Assembly: GCA_036260805.1 (NCBI GenBank)
Contig: DATALZ010000028.1
Location: 1-48,985, forward strand
DNA length: 48,985 nucleotides
Direction of reading: 5' to 3'
DNA from: Thermocaproicibacter sp036260805
GTDB taxonomy: Bacteria > Bacillota > Clostridia > Oscillospirales > Acutalibacteraceae
How positions within the stretch are numbered: position 1 is the stretch's first letter; each line of letters opens with the position of its first letter. The position numbers and the translations under genes are program-made. Below are positions 33,194 through 42,685 of this stretch, one piece after another. The notes under the pieces are model-generated. The model did not search any database. It saw nothing but the letters and a program-made list of their open reading frames with translations, and was not told where the DNA came from.

Positions 33194-34489
33194 ATGAACA
33201 GCTCTGTTATCAGAAGAATTGCTTCCGGCGTTTTAGCTGTTTTGCTGCTTTTCTATGTGGGTTATCAGGTATATAAATCGCATCATTCCACAATTAAGAC
33301 CGAATCAGCCGACTATTTTACCGCATCCAATTCCGTGCAGACGACGGTAGTTGCAATTCGAAAAGAAACGCTGCTGAAATCCTCATTCCGCGGCGTTGCC
33401 GACTACATAATCAGTTCGGGCGACAAAGTCTGCCAAAAGGGTACGATCGCCAAAATCTATGAGAACGAATCGCAGGTATCTGCCCAGAGGCAGCTTGAAG
33501 AAGTGGATAAATCCATTACTCAGCTGCAGAATCTTCAGCAGCCGGGGAATACTTATTCTTTTGATGCCGATAATGCAAATGAGAGAATCTGCCTGAAATT
33601 AACGGATATTTTGGGTAATGTGAATTCCGGCAATCTTACGCAGGCGAATAACCAGAAGGGCGACCTGCTGAACCTGATGAACGAAAGACAGGTCGGAACC
33701 GGTAAAATTAAGAACTTCAGTTCCCGCATCAGCGCCCTGCAGTCTCAGCGCAGCGCGCTCACAGCTCAGGCTGGAAACCCCATCGGGTCTGTTATTTCTC
33801 CTGAGGCAGGGTATTTTATTCAGTCAACCGACGGAATGGAGAATGCGTTCGATATTTCGCAGGTTTCATCCATTTCCAGCAGCCAGATTCGAAAGTTGGA
33901 GAATACAAAGAGAGCACCGGTCGCCGGTGCAATTGGTAAGATCAGCCGCGATTTCGACTGGTACCTGGTTTGCGTCATCCCAAGCGACCAGGTGATCGGT
34001 TTTAAGCAGCTTGACACCGACGAAACGGTGTCCATCCGTTTTCCGTTTGTGTCCGGTACCTCGGTATCCGCAACGGTTGCCGCAATCAATCAGGCGGATT
34101 CCAATTCCGAGGCGGCCGTCGTTCTTAAATGTATGGATATGAACTCATCGCTTGCCGGCATCCGCACGGAAACCGCCGAGGTATCCGTAAAAGAATACAC
34201 AGGGCTGCGCGTCAGCCAGAAGGCGGTTCATTATGAAACGCTGACGAAAAAAGAAAAGAACTCCGGCGGGAAAACGACCGAGGTCAAAAAAGATGTGGAA
34301 GGCGTTTATGTGCTGCACGGCAGCCAGCTGAGTTTCCGGCAGATTATACCGCAGTTCAGCACGGATAATTACGTAATTTGCGATCCGAATCCGAATGAAG
34401 ATGACCTTTTCACCGATCAGACCGTGAATCTATATGACGAAGTTGTTGTGGAAGGGACCGATTTATATGACGGAAAAGTTGTCCAGTGA
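33194..34489 (+). CDS. HlyD-like membrane-fusion protein
   Basis: A ~431-residue protein with one N-terminal TM helix (ASGVLAVLLLFYVGYQVY) and a large extracytoplasmic part. A lipoyl/barrel-sandwich-like region (ISSGDKVCQKGTIAKIYENE) and coiled coil around QLEEVDKSITQLQNLQ resemble HlyD adaptors. No transporter partner is adjacent. Its place before yggS-sepF-ylmH-divIVA suggests a role in the division or envelope cluster, as in other Clostridia. The ATG at 33194 is used because AGAAAGG is too close to the ATG at 33182. Confidence 0.75.
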   Translation: MNSSVIRRIASGVLAVLLLFYVGYQVYKSHHSTIKTESADYFTASNSVQTTVVAIRKETLLKSSFRGVADYIISSGDKVCQKGTIAKIYENESQVSAQRQLEEVDKSITQLQNLQQPGNTYSFDADNANERICLKLTDILGNVNSGNLTQANNQKGDLLNLMNERQVGTGKIKNFSSRISALQSQRSALTAQAGNPIGSVISPEAGYFIQSTDGMENAFDISQVSSISSSQIRKLENTKRAPVAGAIGKISRDFDWYLVCVIPSDQVIGFKQLDTDETVSIRFPFVSGTSVSATVAAINQADSNSEAAVVLKCMDMNSSLAGIRTETAEVSVKEYTGLRVSQKAVHYETLTKKEKNSGGKTTEVKKDVEGVYVLHGSQLSFRQIIPQFSTDNYVICDPNPNEDDLFTDQTVNLYDEVVVEGTDLYDGKVVQ

Positions 34490-35207
34490 ATTGGAACAGC
34501 GTTTTTTGGATGTTGAGGAAAACCTGAAGGTAATCCGCGAAAAAATGGCGGACGCGGCTGTAAAATCCGGGCGGAAGCCGGAAGATATCACGCTTCTTGC
34601 CGCAACGAAGACCGTTCCGGTGGAGGTAATCAATCACAGTATTGAACTCGGAGTCAACCACATCGGTGAAAATAAGGTGCAGGAACTTACTGGCAAATAC
34701 GATTCATACAATCTTGCAAAAAGCGAACTTCACTTTATCGGCCATCTTCAGGTGAACAAAGTAAAATATCTCATTGGCCGCGTGGCGATGATTCAGTCGG
34801 TTGACAATGAAAAGCTTGCAAAAGAAATTTCACGTTTAAGTAAAAATAGGAATATTTCGTCCGATATATTGATAGAAGTGAATATTGGAAGAGAAGAAAA
34901 CAAGTCCGGCGTTCTTCCGGAACAGCTGCCGGAGCTTCTCGAGAAAGTTTCCGCTTTGCCGTCAATTCGGGTGCGCGGGCTCATGGCAATTCCGCCTGCA
35001 GGCGCTCCGGAAGCGGAAACCATGAATTATTTTTTAAGAATGAACGAATATTTTATTGACACACAGAGCAAAAAAATAGATAATGTAGCTATGGACTACC
35101 TGTCGATGGGTATGTCTGCGGATTATTCGCAGGCAATTCAGGCGGGTGCAAATCTGGTTCGAGTTGGTACGGCTCTTTATGGGCCTCGAAATTATAATAA
35201 ACAGTAA
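34467..35207 (+). CDS. YggS-family pyridoxal-phosphate homeostasis protein
   Basis: A 246-residue PLP-binding TIM-barrel protein (YggS/YlmE/PLPBP) that buffers PLP and keeps amino-acid pools balanced. LLAATKTVPVEVIN carries the PLP lysine, IGENKVQEL and HFIGHLQVNKVKYL are conserved, and SMGMSADYSQAI with VRVGTALYGPR binds phosphate. The ATG at 34467 follows AAGGGA and overlaps the previous gene by 23 nt. Next is sepF, the usual Firmicute order. Confidence 0.92.
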   Translation: MTEKLSSELEQRFLDVEENLKVIREKMADAAVKSGRKPEDITLLAATKTVPVEVINHSIELGVNHIGENKVQELTGKYDSYNLAKSELHFIGHLQVNKVKYLIGRVAMIQSVDNEKLAKEISRLSKNRNISSDILIEVNIGREENKSGVLPEQLPELLEKVSALPSIRVRGLMAIPPAGAPEAETMNYFLRMNEYFIDTQSKKIDNVAMDYLSMGMSADYSQAIQAGANLVRVGTALYGPRNYNKQ

Positions 35208-35224
35208 AACTGGGAGGAAATCAT

Positions 35225-35710
35225 ATGGCAGGATTTGTTGAGAAAATCAAGGATATGTGGAACCCGCCCGAGGATGAGTACGAGGATTACGATTACGAAG
35301 CGGAAAATGAACAGGAGAATGGTATGGCTGGTCAGAATCAGAACGGCGAAACCGACGCCGCACAAAGAGAATCCGTCAGACGTGCAGCAGCAAACTCCGG
35401 CAACAAAGTGGTTAACATTCATGCTACCGCTCAGCTTCAGGTCGTTTTGTTCAAGCCTGAGCGTTTTGGCGAGGAAACCTGCGCAATCGCCGACGAACTT
35501 CTGAAAATGCATACGGTTGTTCTCAATCTGGAAAACACCAACAAGGATATTTCCCGCAGAATTATCGACTTCCTCAGCGGCGTTGCCTATGCAAACGGCG
35601 GCAAGATTAAAAGGGTTGCAACCAGTACTTTCATCATTACTCCGTACAATGTCGACCTTACCGGCGAGGATGTAATGGATGAATTAGAAAACAACGGCGT
35701 ATATTTCTAA
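35225..35710 (+). CDS. sepF: Cell division protein SepF
   Basis: A 161-residue Z-ring anchor. The N-terminal MAGFVEKIKDMWNPP is the amphipathic membrane-binding helix, followed by an acidic linker. The SepF core begins near 70 (VVLFKPERFGEETCAIADEL) and ends FIITPYNVDL. It polymerises into rings that link FtsZ to the membrane. GGAGG lies upstream and its stop overlaps the ylmH start by one base. Confidence 0.93.
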   Translation: MAGFVEKIKDMWNPPEDEYEDYDYEAENEQENGMAGQNQNGETDAAQRESVRRAAANSGNKVVNIHATAQLQVVLFKPERFGEETCAIADELLKMHTVVLNLENTNKDISRRIIDFLSGVAYANGGKIKRVATSTFIITPYNVDLTGEDVMDELENNGVYF

Positions 35711-36471
35711 TGGAAAGTCGTCTCATCGGGCAGGATGGGCTTTTAGAAGCGCGGATTACCGATGCGGTTCGCCTTGCTGAAACAGGCAGGCGGCCGCGTT
35801 TTGTCGGCTTTCTGGATGAGCATGAGGCCGGGCAGGCTGCAAAGCTTCTGGAACACGGCCCGCAGAACGGTTTCCTGTTTTGGGGCGGCCATCCGGATGC
35901 TGAGCACGTTGTTTTCGGTGCGTTCCCCGAGTTTATTGAACCGGATGCCGGCATTTTTCCTGTCGCTGCTCTTACCATATCTTATCGTCTGCAGGATCGG
36001 CTGACGCACCGGGATTTTTTAGGCGCGCTCCTTCATGCCGGAATTGAACGTTCCTCATTAGGCGATATTTTAATCGAAGACGGCAGAGCCGTTGTGTTTT
36101 GCAGGCAGGAGATTTCCGATTTTCTTTGTTCGCAGACCGAAAAGATTGGCGGGGTCGGTGTTCGAATCTCCCAAGGGTTCGAAGAGCCGCTTCCCGCTGC
36201 GCACCATTTTGCCGATTTTTCAGCGGTTGTTGCATCTTCGCGTCTGGACTGTCTGGTTGCCGCTGCAGCGCGCACCAGCAGAGAAAAAGCCGCGGGAATG
36301 ATCCGATCGCAGTTGGTGGAACTGAATCACGAGGCAGTCCTTTCACCATCGGCAGACGTCCGCGAAGGCGATATCCTTTCCGTCCGCGGTGAAGGGCGGT
36401 TTGTAATAGACCGGCTGGGGCCGGTTACAAAAAAGGGCAGGCTAAGCATAGCGGGCAGAAAATATATTTAA
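35710..36471 (+). CDS. ylmH: YlmH family RNA-binding protein (S4 domain)
   Basis: A 253-residue protein with an N-terminal YlmH domain (FVGFLDEHEAGQAAKLL; LTHRDFLGALLHAGIERS) and a C-terminal S4 RNA-binding domain (SREKAAGMIRSQLVELNH, VREGDILSVRGEGRF). YlmH relatives bind stalled 50S-peptidyl-tRNA complexes in ribosome rescue. Coupled to sepF by TAATG. Confidence 0.9.
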   Translation: MESRLIGQDGLLEARITDAVRLAETGRRPRFVGFLDEHEAGQAAKLLEHGPQNGFLFWGGHPDAEHVVFGAFPEFIEPDAGIFPVAALTISYRLQDRLTHRDFLGALLHAGIERSSLGDILIEDGRAVVFCRQEISDFLCSQTEKIGGVGVRISQGFEEPLPAAHHFADFSAVVASSRLDCLVAAAARTSREKAAGMIRSQLVELNHEAVLSPSADVREGDILSVRGEGRFVIDRLGPVTKKGRLSIAGRKYI

Positions 36472-36486
36472 TGGGGTGAATTTTTT

Positions 36487-37149
36487 ATGTTGTCTCTGAA
36501 CGATATTATTAATGTCGGTTTTCGCAAATCAAGTTTTGCCGGGTACCGTACCGATGATGTAGACGAATTTGTAGACCGTGTCAGGGAGTCTTATGACGAG
36601 CTTTTAAAGAAAAGCTCCTCTCAGGAAGAGCAAATTGAGAAACTTAGAACGGAAAATCAGCAGAATATCGAGAAGCTGAAAGTTCTGGCAGATAAAATCG
36701 AGGAATACCGCAGCCAGGAAGAAGAAATTAAGAATGCGCTGATCAGCGCGCAGAAGCTGAGTGAGGCTTCCGTCCGCGAAGCGCGGCATAAAGCGGAAAT
36801 TATCGTAAAAGATGCGAATCTGAAAGCACAGAATATTATTAACGGCGTTGATACGGATATCGACGGGCAGAAAAAGGAACTTGAGCGAATTCAGAAAGCT
36901 GTTTCGGACTTCCGCTCAAAGCTTCTGAGCGCCTATAAGGAACATCTTACACTGATTGATGCTCTTCCAACTTACAAGCCGGAACAGCAGGCTGCACCGG
37001 CACAGGCACAGCAGCCCGCAGCGCCAGTATATCAGGCGGAAACCGCGCCGGAACCGGCTGCAGCAGCTGCACCATCTGAAGAACCTGCTGCTCAGGCAGA
37101 AAACTCTGAACCTGCATTTCAGGCAGAAATTTCAAATTTTGAAGATTAA
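36487..37149 (+). CDS. divIVA: DivIVA domain protein
   Basis: A 220-residue coiled-coil protein that marks curved membrane at poles and septa. The N-terminal NVGFRKSSFAGYRTDDVDEFVDRV is the lipid-binding DivIVA motif. Heptad coiled coil spans ~35-150, and the tail is rich in Ala, Pro, Gln and Glu and likely disordered. It follows ylmH by 15 nt, as in other Gram-positives. Confidence 0.92.
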   Translation: MLSLNDIINVGFRKSSFAGYRTDDVDEFVDRVRESYDELLKKSSSQEEQIEKLRTENQQNIEKLKVLADKIEEYRSQEEEIKNALISAQKLSEASVREARHKAEIIVKDANLKAQNIINGVDTDIDGQKKELERIQKAVSDFRSKLLSAYKEHLTLIDALPTYKPEQQAAPAQAQQPAAPVYQAETAPEPAAAAAPSEEPAAQAENSEPAFQAEISNFED

Positions 37150-37167
37150 TTTAAATGCTAATACATA

Positions 37168-37208
37168 AGGAAGTGCTGATTTATCCCAAATCGTCGTCAG
37201 TACTTCCT
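37168..37208 (+). promoter_or_regulatory. Hairpin upstream of ileS
   Basis: AGGAAGTGCTGA (37168-37179) pairs with TCAGTACTTCCT (37197-37208), 12 bp with one G-U pair and a 17-nt loop, in the 100-nt divIVA-ileS gap. No T run and no T-box sequence are present, so it may be an RNA-processing or stability element. Confidence 0.5.
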
Positions 37209-37249
37209 CAATCTGGAAAGACAACATCTTAGAGGAGAGAATAAAACCA

Positions 37250-40042
37250 ATGGATTACAAAAGCACCCTGAACCTTCCAAAAACAGATTTCCCGATGCAG
37301 GCCGGCCTGCCGAAGCGCGAACCGGATATGCTGAAGGATTGGCAGGACAATGAAGTATACGAAAATGTAATGAAAAAGAACGAGGGCAGACCGCTTTATG
37401 TGTTGCATGACGGCCCGCCGTATGCAAACGGAAATATCCATTTGGGAACCGCTCTGAATAAGGTGCTGAAAGATATTATTGTCCGTTACCGGAATATGAC
37501 CGGCTACAAGGCTCCGTATGTGCCAGGCTGGGATACGCACGGTCTTCCGACCGAGCTGAAAGCCCGCAAAAAAGCCGGTGTTGAAAATTCAACAACAATC
37601 TCCGATGTTGAACTCCGCAAAATCTGCCGCGAGTTTGCTCTCGGCTATCTGGACGACCAGAGAAACCAGTTCATGCGGTTGGGCGGCATCGGCGACTGGC
37701 AGCATCCGTATATTACGCTGACCCACGATTTTGAGGCAAAGCAGGTTGAGGTCTTCTCTGATATGGCTCAGAAGGGCTTGATCTATAAGGGCTTAAAGCC
37801 TGTTTACTGGTGCCCGAGCTGCGAAACGGCTCTGGCTGAAGCGGAAATCGAATACAGTGAAGATCCCTGTGACTCCATTTATGTAAAGTTCCGCGTTACC
37901 GACGATAAGGGCGTTTTCTCCGCAAAGGGAATCGACCCAAGCAAGGTTTATTTCGTCATTTGGACAACGACAACATGGACCATTCCTGCAAACGTTGCCA
38001 TCTGCCTTGGACCGGAATTTGAGTATTCCCTCATTCAGTGCGGCGATGAATATTACGTTATGGCTTCCGCTCTTTATGAAGAGGCCATGCATGAAGCCGG
38101 CAAAACGGATTACAAGGTTGTTGCAACCTTCAAAGGCACGGACTTTGAGTATATGAAAACCGCTCATCCGTTCCTTGACCGTACTTCGCTTGTCATTGTC
38201 GGCGACCACGTTACGCTGGAAAGCGGTACCGGCTGCGTTCATACCGCTCCGGGACACGGTGTCGAAGACTATGATGTCTGCCATAATCATTATCCGGAAA
38301 TCCCGATCATCGTTCCGGTTGACGCACACGGAAAAATGACGGCCGAAGCCGGTGAACAGTTTGCAGGGCTGACAACCGCACAGGCCAACAAGGCAATCCT
38401 GAAGCATCTGGATGAGATTGGCGCTTTGTTCGCCGTAAAGCATATCATCCACCAATACCCGCACTGCTGGCGCTGCAAGAACCCAGTTTTGTTCCGTGCT
38501 ACGGAACAGTGGTTCTGCTCGGTGGATGCAATTAAGGATAAAGCCGTTGAAGAAATCAATAAAGTGGAATGGGTTCCAGCATGGGGCCGCGACCGCATTA
38601 CATCCATGGTTCGCGAGCGCAACGACTGGTGCATTTCACGTCAGCGTCGTTGGGGCGTTCCGATTCCGATTTTCTACTGCAAAGACTGCGGTGAGCCGCT
38701 GATCTCAAAAGAAGCAATGATGGCAGTATCCAAACTTTTTGCAAAAGAGGGTTCCGACGCCTGGTACAGCAAAACGGCGAAAGAGATTCTGCCGGAAGGC
38801 ATGAAGTGCGAAAAATGCGGCTGCACCGAGTTCACGCAGGAACACGATATTATGGACGTCTGGTTTGATTCCGGATGCAGTCATGCTGCCGTGGCAGACC
38901 AGAGACCGGAACTTCACTGGCCGGCGGATATGTACCTCGAAGGTGCCGACCAGTACCGCGGATGGTTTCAGTCTTCACTGCTGACGTCTGTTGCCTGGCG
39001 CGGACAGGCTCCGTACAAGACCGTTGTTACCCATGGTTGGGTCGTCGACGGCGAAGGCCGCAAGATGTCCAAATCCCTCGGCAACGGTATTGACCCGTCC
39101 GAAATTGTTGAGAAATACGGTGCTGATATCTTAAGGCTGTGGGTCGCTTCTTCCGATTACCACGCGGATATCCGCATTTCCCATGAAATTCTGAAGCAGC
39201 TTTCCGATGCTTACCGCAAAATCCGCAATACGGCGCGCTTCATTCTGGGCAACCTCTCCGACTTTAACCCGGATACCGATATGGTTCCGCTGGATAAAAT
39301 GGAGCCGATTGATCGCTGGGCGCTGCATCGTTTCAACGAGCTGATTGCGCAGACGGAAAAGGGTTACAGCACCTATGAATTCCATGAAGCCTATCATGCG
39401 ATTCATAATTTCTGCGTTGTCGATATGTCCAATTTCTATCTTGATGTTTTGAAGGACAGGCTGTATGTGGAAAAGGCGGAAAGTGCAACCCGCCGTGCTG
39501 CTCAGACCGCAATGTTCCTGATTCTGGATGGTATGGCGCGTCTTGTTTCCCCGATTCTGGCCTTTACTTCCGACGAGATCTGGAGAAGCATGCCGCATAT
39601 AAAGTCAGAAAATGCGGAACGTGTCCTCTTTAACGATATGCCAAAGCCGATTGACGTCAACGCTGACGATACGTTCGTTGCAACCTGGGATAAAATTCAT
39701 CAGGTTCGCGACGATGTAAAGAAAGCTCTGGAGATTGCCCGTAAAGAAAAGACCATCGGATCTTCTCTCGACGCGAAGGTGGAACTGCATTGTTCCGGAG
39801 ACCTTTATCAGTTCGTGAAGTCAGTGGAAAGCGAACTTCCGGTCGTTCTGATTGTTTCTCAGGTCGAAATTGTCGAAGGCGGCGAAGGTTCTTACAAGGG
39901 TGAAGAACTTGCGGGGCTTTCTGTAACGGTTTCTCATGCAGATGGCGAAAAATGTGCCCGCTGCTGGAGCTACAGCCATACCGTAGGCAAAGACCCCGAG
40001 CATCCGGATATCTGCGCACGCTGCGCCGAAGTCTTAAAGTAA
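37250..40042 (+). CDS. ileS: Isoleucyl-tRNA synthetase
   Basis: A 930-residue class I synthetase charging tRNA-Ile. GNIHLG is the HIGH motif (~62-67), KMSKS lies near 606, and a large CP1 editing domain (WTTTTWTIPANVAICLG) sits between. The C-terminal zinc site is CARCW..CARC. Length and the zinc ribbon fit the bacterial type. It has its own GAGGAG site. The usual Firmicute T-box leader is missing, and only a short hairpin precedes it. Confidence 0.97.
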   Translation: MDYKSTLNLPKTDFPMQAGLPKREPDMLKDWQDNEVYENVMKKNEGRPLYVLHDGPPYANGNIHLGTALNKVLKDIIVRYRNMTGYKAPYVPGWDTHGLPTELKARKKAGVENSTTISDVELRKICREFALGYLDDQRNQFMRLGGIGDWQHPYITLTHDFEAKQVEVFSDMAQKGLIYKGLKPVYWCPSCETALAEAEIEYSEDPCDSIYVKFRVTDDKGVFSAKGIDPSKVYFVIWTTTTWTIPANVAICLGPEFEYSLIQCGDEYYVMASALYEEAMHEAGKTDYKVVATFKGTDFEYMKTAHPFLDRTSLVIVGDHVTLESGTGCVHTAPGHGVEDYDVCHNHYPEIPIIVPVDAHGKMTAEAGEQFAGLTTAQANKAILKHLDEIGALFAVKHIIHQYPHCWRCKNPVLFRATEQWFCSVDAIKDKAVEEINKVEWVPAWGRDRITSMVRERNDWCISRQRRWGVPIPIFYCKDCGEPLISKEAMMAVSKLFAKEGSDAWYSKTAKEILPEGMKCEKCGCTEFTQEHDIMDVWFDSGCSHAAVADQRPELHWPADMYLEGADQYRGWFQSSLLTSVAWRGQAPYKTVVTHGWVVDGEGRKMSKSLGNGIDPSEIVEKYGADILRLWVASSDYHADIRISHEILKQLSDAYRKIRNTARFILGNLSDFNPDTDMVPLDKMEPIDRWALHRFNELIAQTEKGYSTYEFHEAYHAIHNFCVVDMSNFYLDVLKDRLYVEKAESATRRAAQTAMFLILDGMARLVSPILAFTSDEIWRSMPHIKSENAERVLFNDMPKPIDVNADDTFVATWDKIHQVRDDVKKALEIARKEKTIGSSLDAKVELHCSGDLYQFVKSVESELPVVLIVSQVEIVEGGEGSYKGEELAGLSVTVSHADGEKCARCWSYSHTVGKDPEHPDICARCAEVLK

Positions 40043-40075
40043 TCAGTCAGGGAGGGCTTAACGGCTCTCCCTTAT

Positions 40076-40591
40076 GTGTCTCAAAAATTGAGGGAAATGA
40101 GAAGGGGTGTTCTTTTGGCAATTATAGCGCTGCTGCTGTCTCTTCTGCTTGCTGGGGGAGATCAGCTCCTGAAACTGCTTGTGGTGCAGTATATTAAACC
40201 GATTGGTTCAAAAACTGTAATTAACGGTCTTTTTAATTTGGAATATGTGGAGAACAGAGGTGCTGCTTTCAGCATGCTGATCGGGCAAAGATGGCTCTTT
40301 GTCGCGATTACTCTACTGGTCTGCATCCTGATTGTTATAGAGATGTTTCGTTACAACAACCACGAATTTTTCTCATGGGCCGCGTCTATTCTGATTGTCG
40401 CGGGCGGAATCGGAAATATGATTGATCGTGTCATGCATGAGTATGTTATTGATTATATTAAAATTTCGTTTTTCCCGGCAGTATTCAACTTTGGGGATTG
40501 CTGTGTGACGGTTGGAGCAATCTGCTTTATTATTCACATTCTGTTTTTTACTGAGAAAAGCGATTCTGAAAAAGTAATGCGGTTGAAATAA
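40076..40591 (+). CDS. lspA: Lipoprotein signal peptidase
   Basis: A 171-residue membrane aspartyl protease that cleaves prolipoprotein signal peptides. Four TM segments are visible. The catalytic aspartates lie in GNMIDRV and FNFGDCCVT, and NRGAAFS is conserved. The GTG at 40076 and an ATG at 40097 are both possible; neither has an ideal ribosome site. It is followed directly by rluD, with ileS upstream, a common gene order. Confidence 0.93.
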   Translation: MSQKLREMRRGVLLAIIALLLSLLLAGGDQLLKLLVVQYIKPIGSKTVINGLFNLEYVENRGAAFSMLIGQRWLFVAITLLVCILIVIEMFRYNNHEFFSWAASILIVAGGIGNMIDRVMHEYVIDYIKISFFPAVFNFGDCCVTVGAICFIIHILFFTEKSDSEKVMRLK

Positions 40592-40592
40592 T

Positions 40593-41510
40593 ATGCATCG
40601 ATTGATCTTGAAAGCGGAAGAGCCGGACTCAGGAGTCCGGCTCGATAAATTTATCAGCACAAAAACAGACGAACTGACGCGCTCCGCCGCAGAGAAGCTA
40701 ATTGCTGAGGGCGGCGTTCTGGTCAACGGAAAGCCGCAGGGAAAAAGCTGCAAATGCGCTGTGGGCGATGTGGTGGAAGTCCTGGTTCCGGACCCGGCCG
40801 CGCTCGAGGTGGAAGCACAGCCGATTCCGCTGGAAATTCCGTATGAAGACGACGATTTGCTTGTTGTAAACAAACCGAAAGGCATGGTGGTTCATCCGGC
40901 GGCAGGGCATGCGGACGGCACGCTGGTGAACGCATTGCTTGCGCATTGCGGGGATTCGCTTTCCGGTATCAACGGAGTCATGCGGCCCGGGATTGTTCAC
41001 CGGATTGATAAGGATACCAGCGGTCTGCTGATTGTGGCAAAAAATGATTTTGCACACCGCAGCCTTGCCGCGCAGATTAAGGTTCACAGCTTTACCCGTA
41101 TTTATGAAGCGGTTGTAATCGGCAGTCTGAAAGACGACAGCGGAACAATCGACGCTCCTATCGGCCGTCACCCTGTTGACCGCAAGAAAATGGCTGTTAC
41201 CGAAAGAAACTCGAGAAACGCGGTAACGCATTATCAGGTTCTTGCACGATATCAGGGTTATACGCATGTCCGGCTGAAGCTGGAAACCGGCCGTACGCAC
41301 CAGATTCGTGTGCATATGGCTTACATTGGGCATCCGGTTGCGGGCGACACCGTTTATGGGCCGAAAAAGCCTGTTTCGGGTCTGGATGGCCAGTGTCTTC
41401 ATGCAAAAGTTGTTGGGTTCGATCACCCCCGCGACGGGCGTTATATTGAAATTACAAGTGAACTGCCGCATTATTTTACCGACTTTTTAAAGCACCTGCG
41501 TCCGGTTTGA
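40593..41510 (+). CDS. RluA/RluD-family 23S rRNA pseudouridine synthase
   Basis: A 305-residue enzyme with an N-terminal S4 domain (VRLDKFISTKTDELTRSAAE) and the synthase domain, whose active-site Asp lies in HRIDKDTSGLLIVAK (~130-144). ETGRTHQIRVHMAYIGHPVAGDTVYG is the conserved C-terminal region. Likely modifies 23S rRNA helix 69, as RluD does. It starts one base after the lspA stop. Confidence 0.93.
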   Translation: MHRLILKAEEPDSGVRLDKFISTKTDELTRSAAEKLIAEGGVLVNGKPQGKSCKCAVGDVVEVLVPDPAALEVEAQPIPLEIPYEDDDLLVVNKPKGMVVHPAAGHADGTLVNALLAHCGDSLSGINGVMRPGIVHRIDKDTSGLLIVAKNDFAHRSLAAQIKVHSFTRIYEAVVIGSLKDDSGTIDAPIGRHPVDRKKMAVTERNSRNAVTHYQVLARYQGYTHVRLKLETGRTHQIRVHMAYIGHPVAGDTVYGPKKPVSGLDGQCLHAKVVGFDHPRDGRYIEITSELPHYFTDFLKHLRPV

Positions 41511-41567
41511 TGCGAATACCTTAGAGACCAGCCCGAAACAGTATATAATCACACGGAAGTGAAGGAA

Positions 41568-42005
41568 ATGGAAGAGCAATCCCGCCAGATACGATTTCTG
41601 GTGGTTATCGCCGCGGTAATCTGTGCTGTGATTATTGGGTACAATGCCTTTTATGTACCGGATGCGCCTTTGTCGGAGCCAACCGTCACAACGGACATTT
41701 CTTCAAATTCAGAAGAGTATACTCCGTCTTCCGTAAATTCAAAATCAACGCCGGTTCAGTCAAATCAGTTTGCGGTGCTGTCTTCAAAAGCAGGCGGTAA
41801 AATTACCGGAAAATTAAATATCAATACGGCAACGGCGCAGCAGCTCAGCGATGGATTGAAGGGTATCGGGTCTGGTCTGGCAGAGCGGATTGTCGCATAC
41901 CGCAAACAGCACGGTAATTTTCATACCATCGAACAAATCAAAAATGTCTCCGGCATCGGCGATAAGAAATACGAGCAGATACGGAATTCCATCACAGTCG
42001 GTTAG
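41568..42005 (+). CDS. ComEA-like helix-hairpin-helix protein
   Basis: A ~145-residue protein with one N-terminal TM helix (FLVVIAAVICAVIIGYNAF), a Ser/Thr-rich spacer and a C-terminal double HhH motif (LNINTATAQQLSDGLKGIG, IKNVSGIGDKKYEQIRN). This is the layout of ComEA, the membrane-bound DNA receptor of natural transformation. It is alone here without comEC, so a competence role is inferred only. The ATG at 41568 is used, with GGAAG 8 nt upstream. Confidence 0.82.
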   Translation: MEEQSRQIRFLVVIAAVICAVIIGYNAFYVPDAPLSEPTVTTDISSNSEEYTPSSVNSKSTPVQSNQFAVLSSKAGGKITGKLNINTATAQQLSDGLKGIGSGLAERIVAYRKQHGNFHTIEQIKNVSGIGDKKYEQIRNSITVG

Positions 42006-42168
42006 GATGCCTCAAGAGCGGATTGATAAGATCAGCTGACCGGATGTTCAGAACTGTGTGGAATATTAGCTGTAACATTCGAATAGATGATAGAACAGCG
42101 GCTTTCTCTTAATGATAACAAACAGAGCAAGATCGCTTGTTCAATTTTGGCGAAATCTGTAAAAAGTA

Positions 42169-42197
42169 TTGCCTGTTGTATGATTCTATGGTACAAT
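42169..42197 (+). promoter_or_regulatory. Promoter of the NfeD-SPFH pair
   Basis: TTGCCT (42169-42174) and TACAAT (42192-42197) have a 17-nt spacer, 40 nt before the NfeD start. The remainder of the 42006-42236 spacer shows no gene. Confidence 0.7.
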
Positions 42198-42236
42198 TTA
42201 GGCGGATTTTGTGTCCGCTGAAAGAGGGAATTGGGA

Positions 42237-42668
42237 ATGATGCCTTTCATTTGGCTTGGAATAATAATCGTTTCGGCTGTTGTGGAAATGGCGACGACTC
42301 AGCTTGTGTCAATCTGGTTCTCCGTCGGAGGAATCGGCGCTCTGATAGCATGCGAACTGAACGCGCCGTTCCCATTGCAGATTTTGATTTTTCTTTTTAT
42401 TACGGCACTCATGCTTGCCGTAACAAGACCTTTTGTCCGGAAAGCTCTCGTTGTGAAAAAGACCAATACGAACGCCGACCGTTACCTTGGGAAGATTGCG
42501 ATTGTCACGGTTGAGATCAATAATACAGTCGGTACCGGGCAGGTTAATGTTCTCGGCAGTATCTGGACGGCCCGTTCCGCAGACGGAGCAACAATTCCGG
42601 TTGGGCAGCGCGTTCTGGTGGAAGCGATCGATGGCGTAAAGCTGATCGTACGTTTAAAAACCGATTAA
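42237..42668 (+). CDS. NfeD family membrane protein
   Basis: A 143-residue protein with two to three N-terminal TM segments (WLGIIIVSAVVEM, FSVGGIGALIACEL, LQILIFLFITALMLAV) and a C-terminal OB-fold (RYLGKIAIVTVEI to LVEAIDGVKLIV). NfeD proteins pair with the SPFH protein encoded next and together organise membrane microdomains. The ATG at 42237 has GAGGG 8 nt upstream; a TTG at 42231 is possible. Confidence 0.88.
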   Translation: MMPFIWLGIIIVSAVVEMATTQLVSIWFSVGGIGALIACELNAPFPLQILIFLFITALMLAVTRPFVRKALVVKKTNTNADRYLGKIAIVTVEINNTVGTGQVNVLGSIWTARSADGATIPVGQRVLVEAIDGVKLIVRLKTD

Positions 42669-42685
42669 AATAAGGAGGAAGAGTT

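Noticed and set aside
36160..36180. GTTCGAATC, resembling a tRNA T-loop
   Set aside because: It lies inside the ylmH coding sequence and no acceptor or anticodon arms are found around it.
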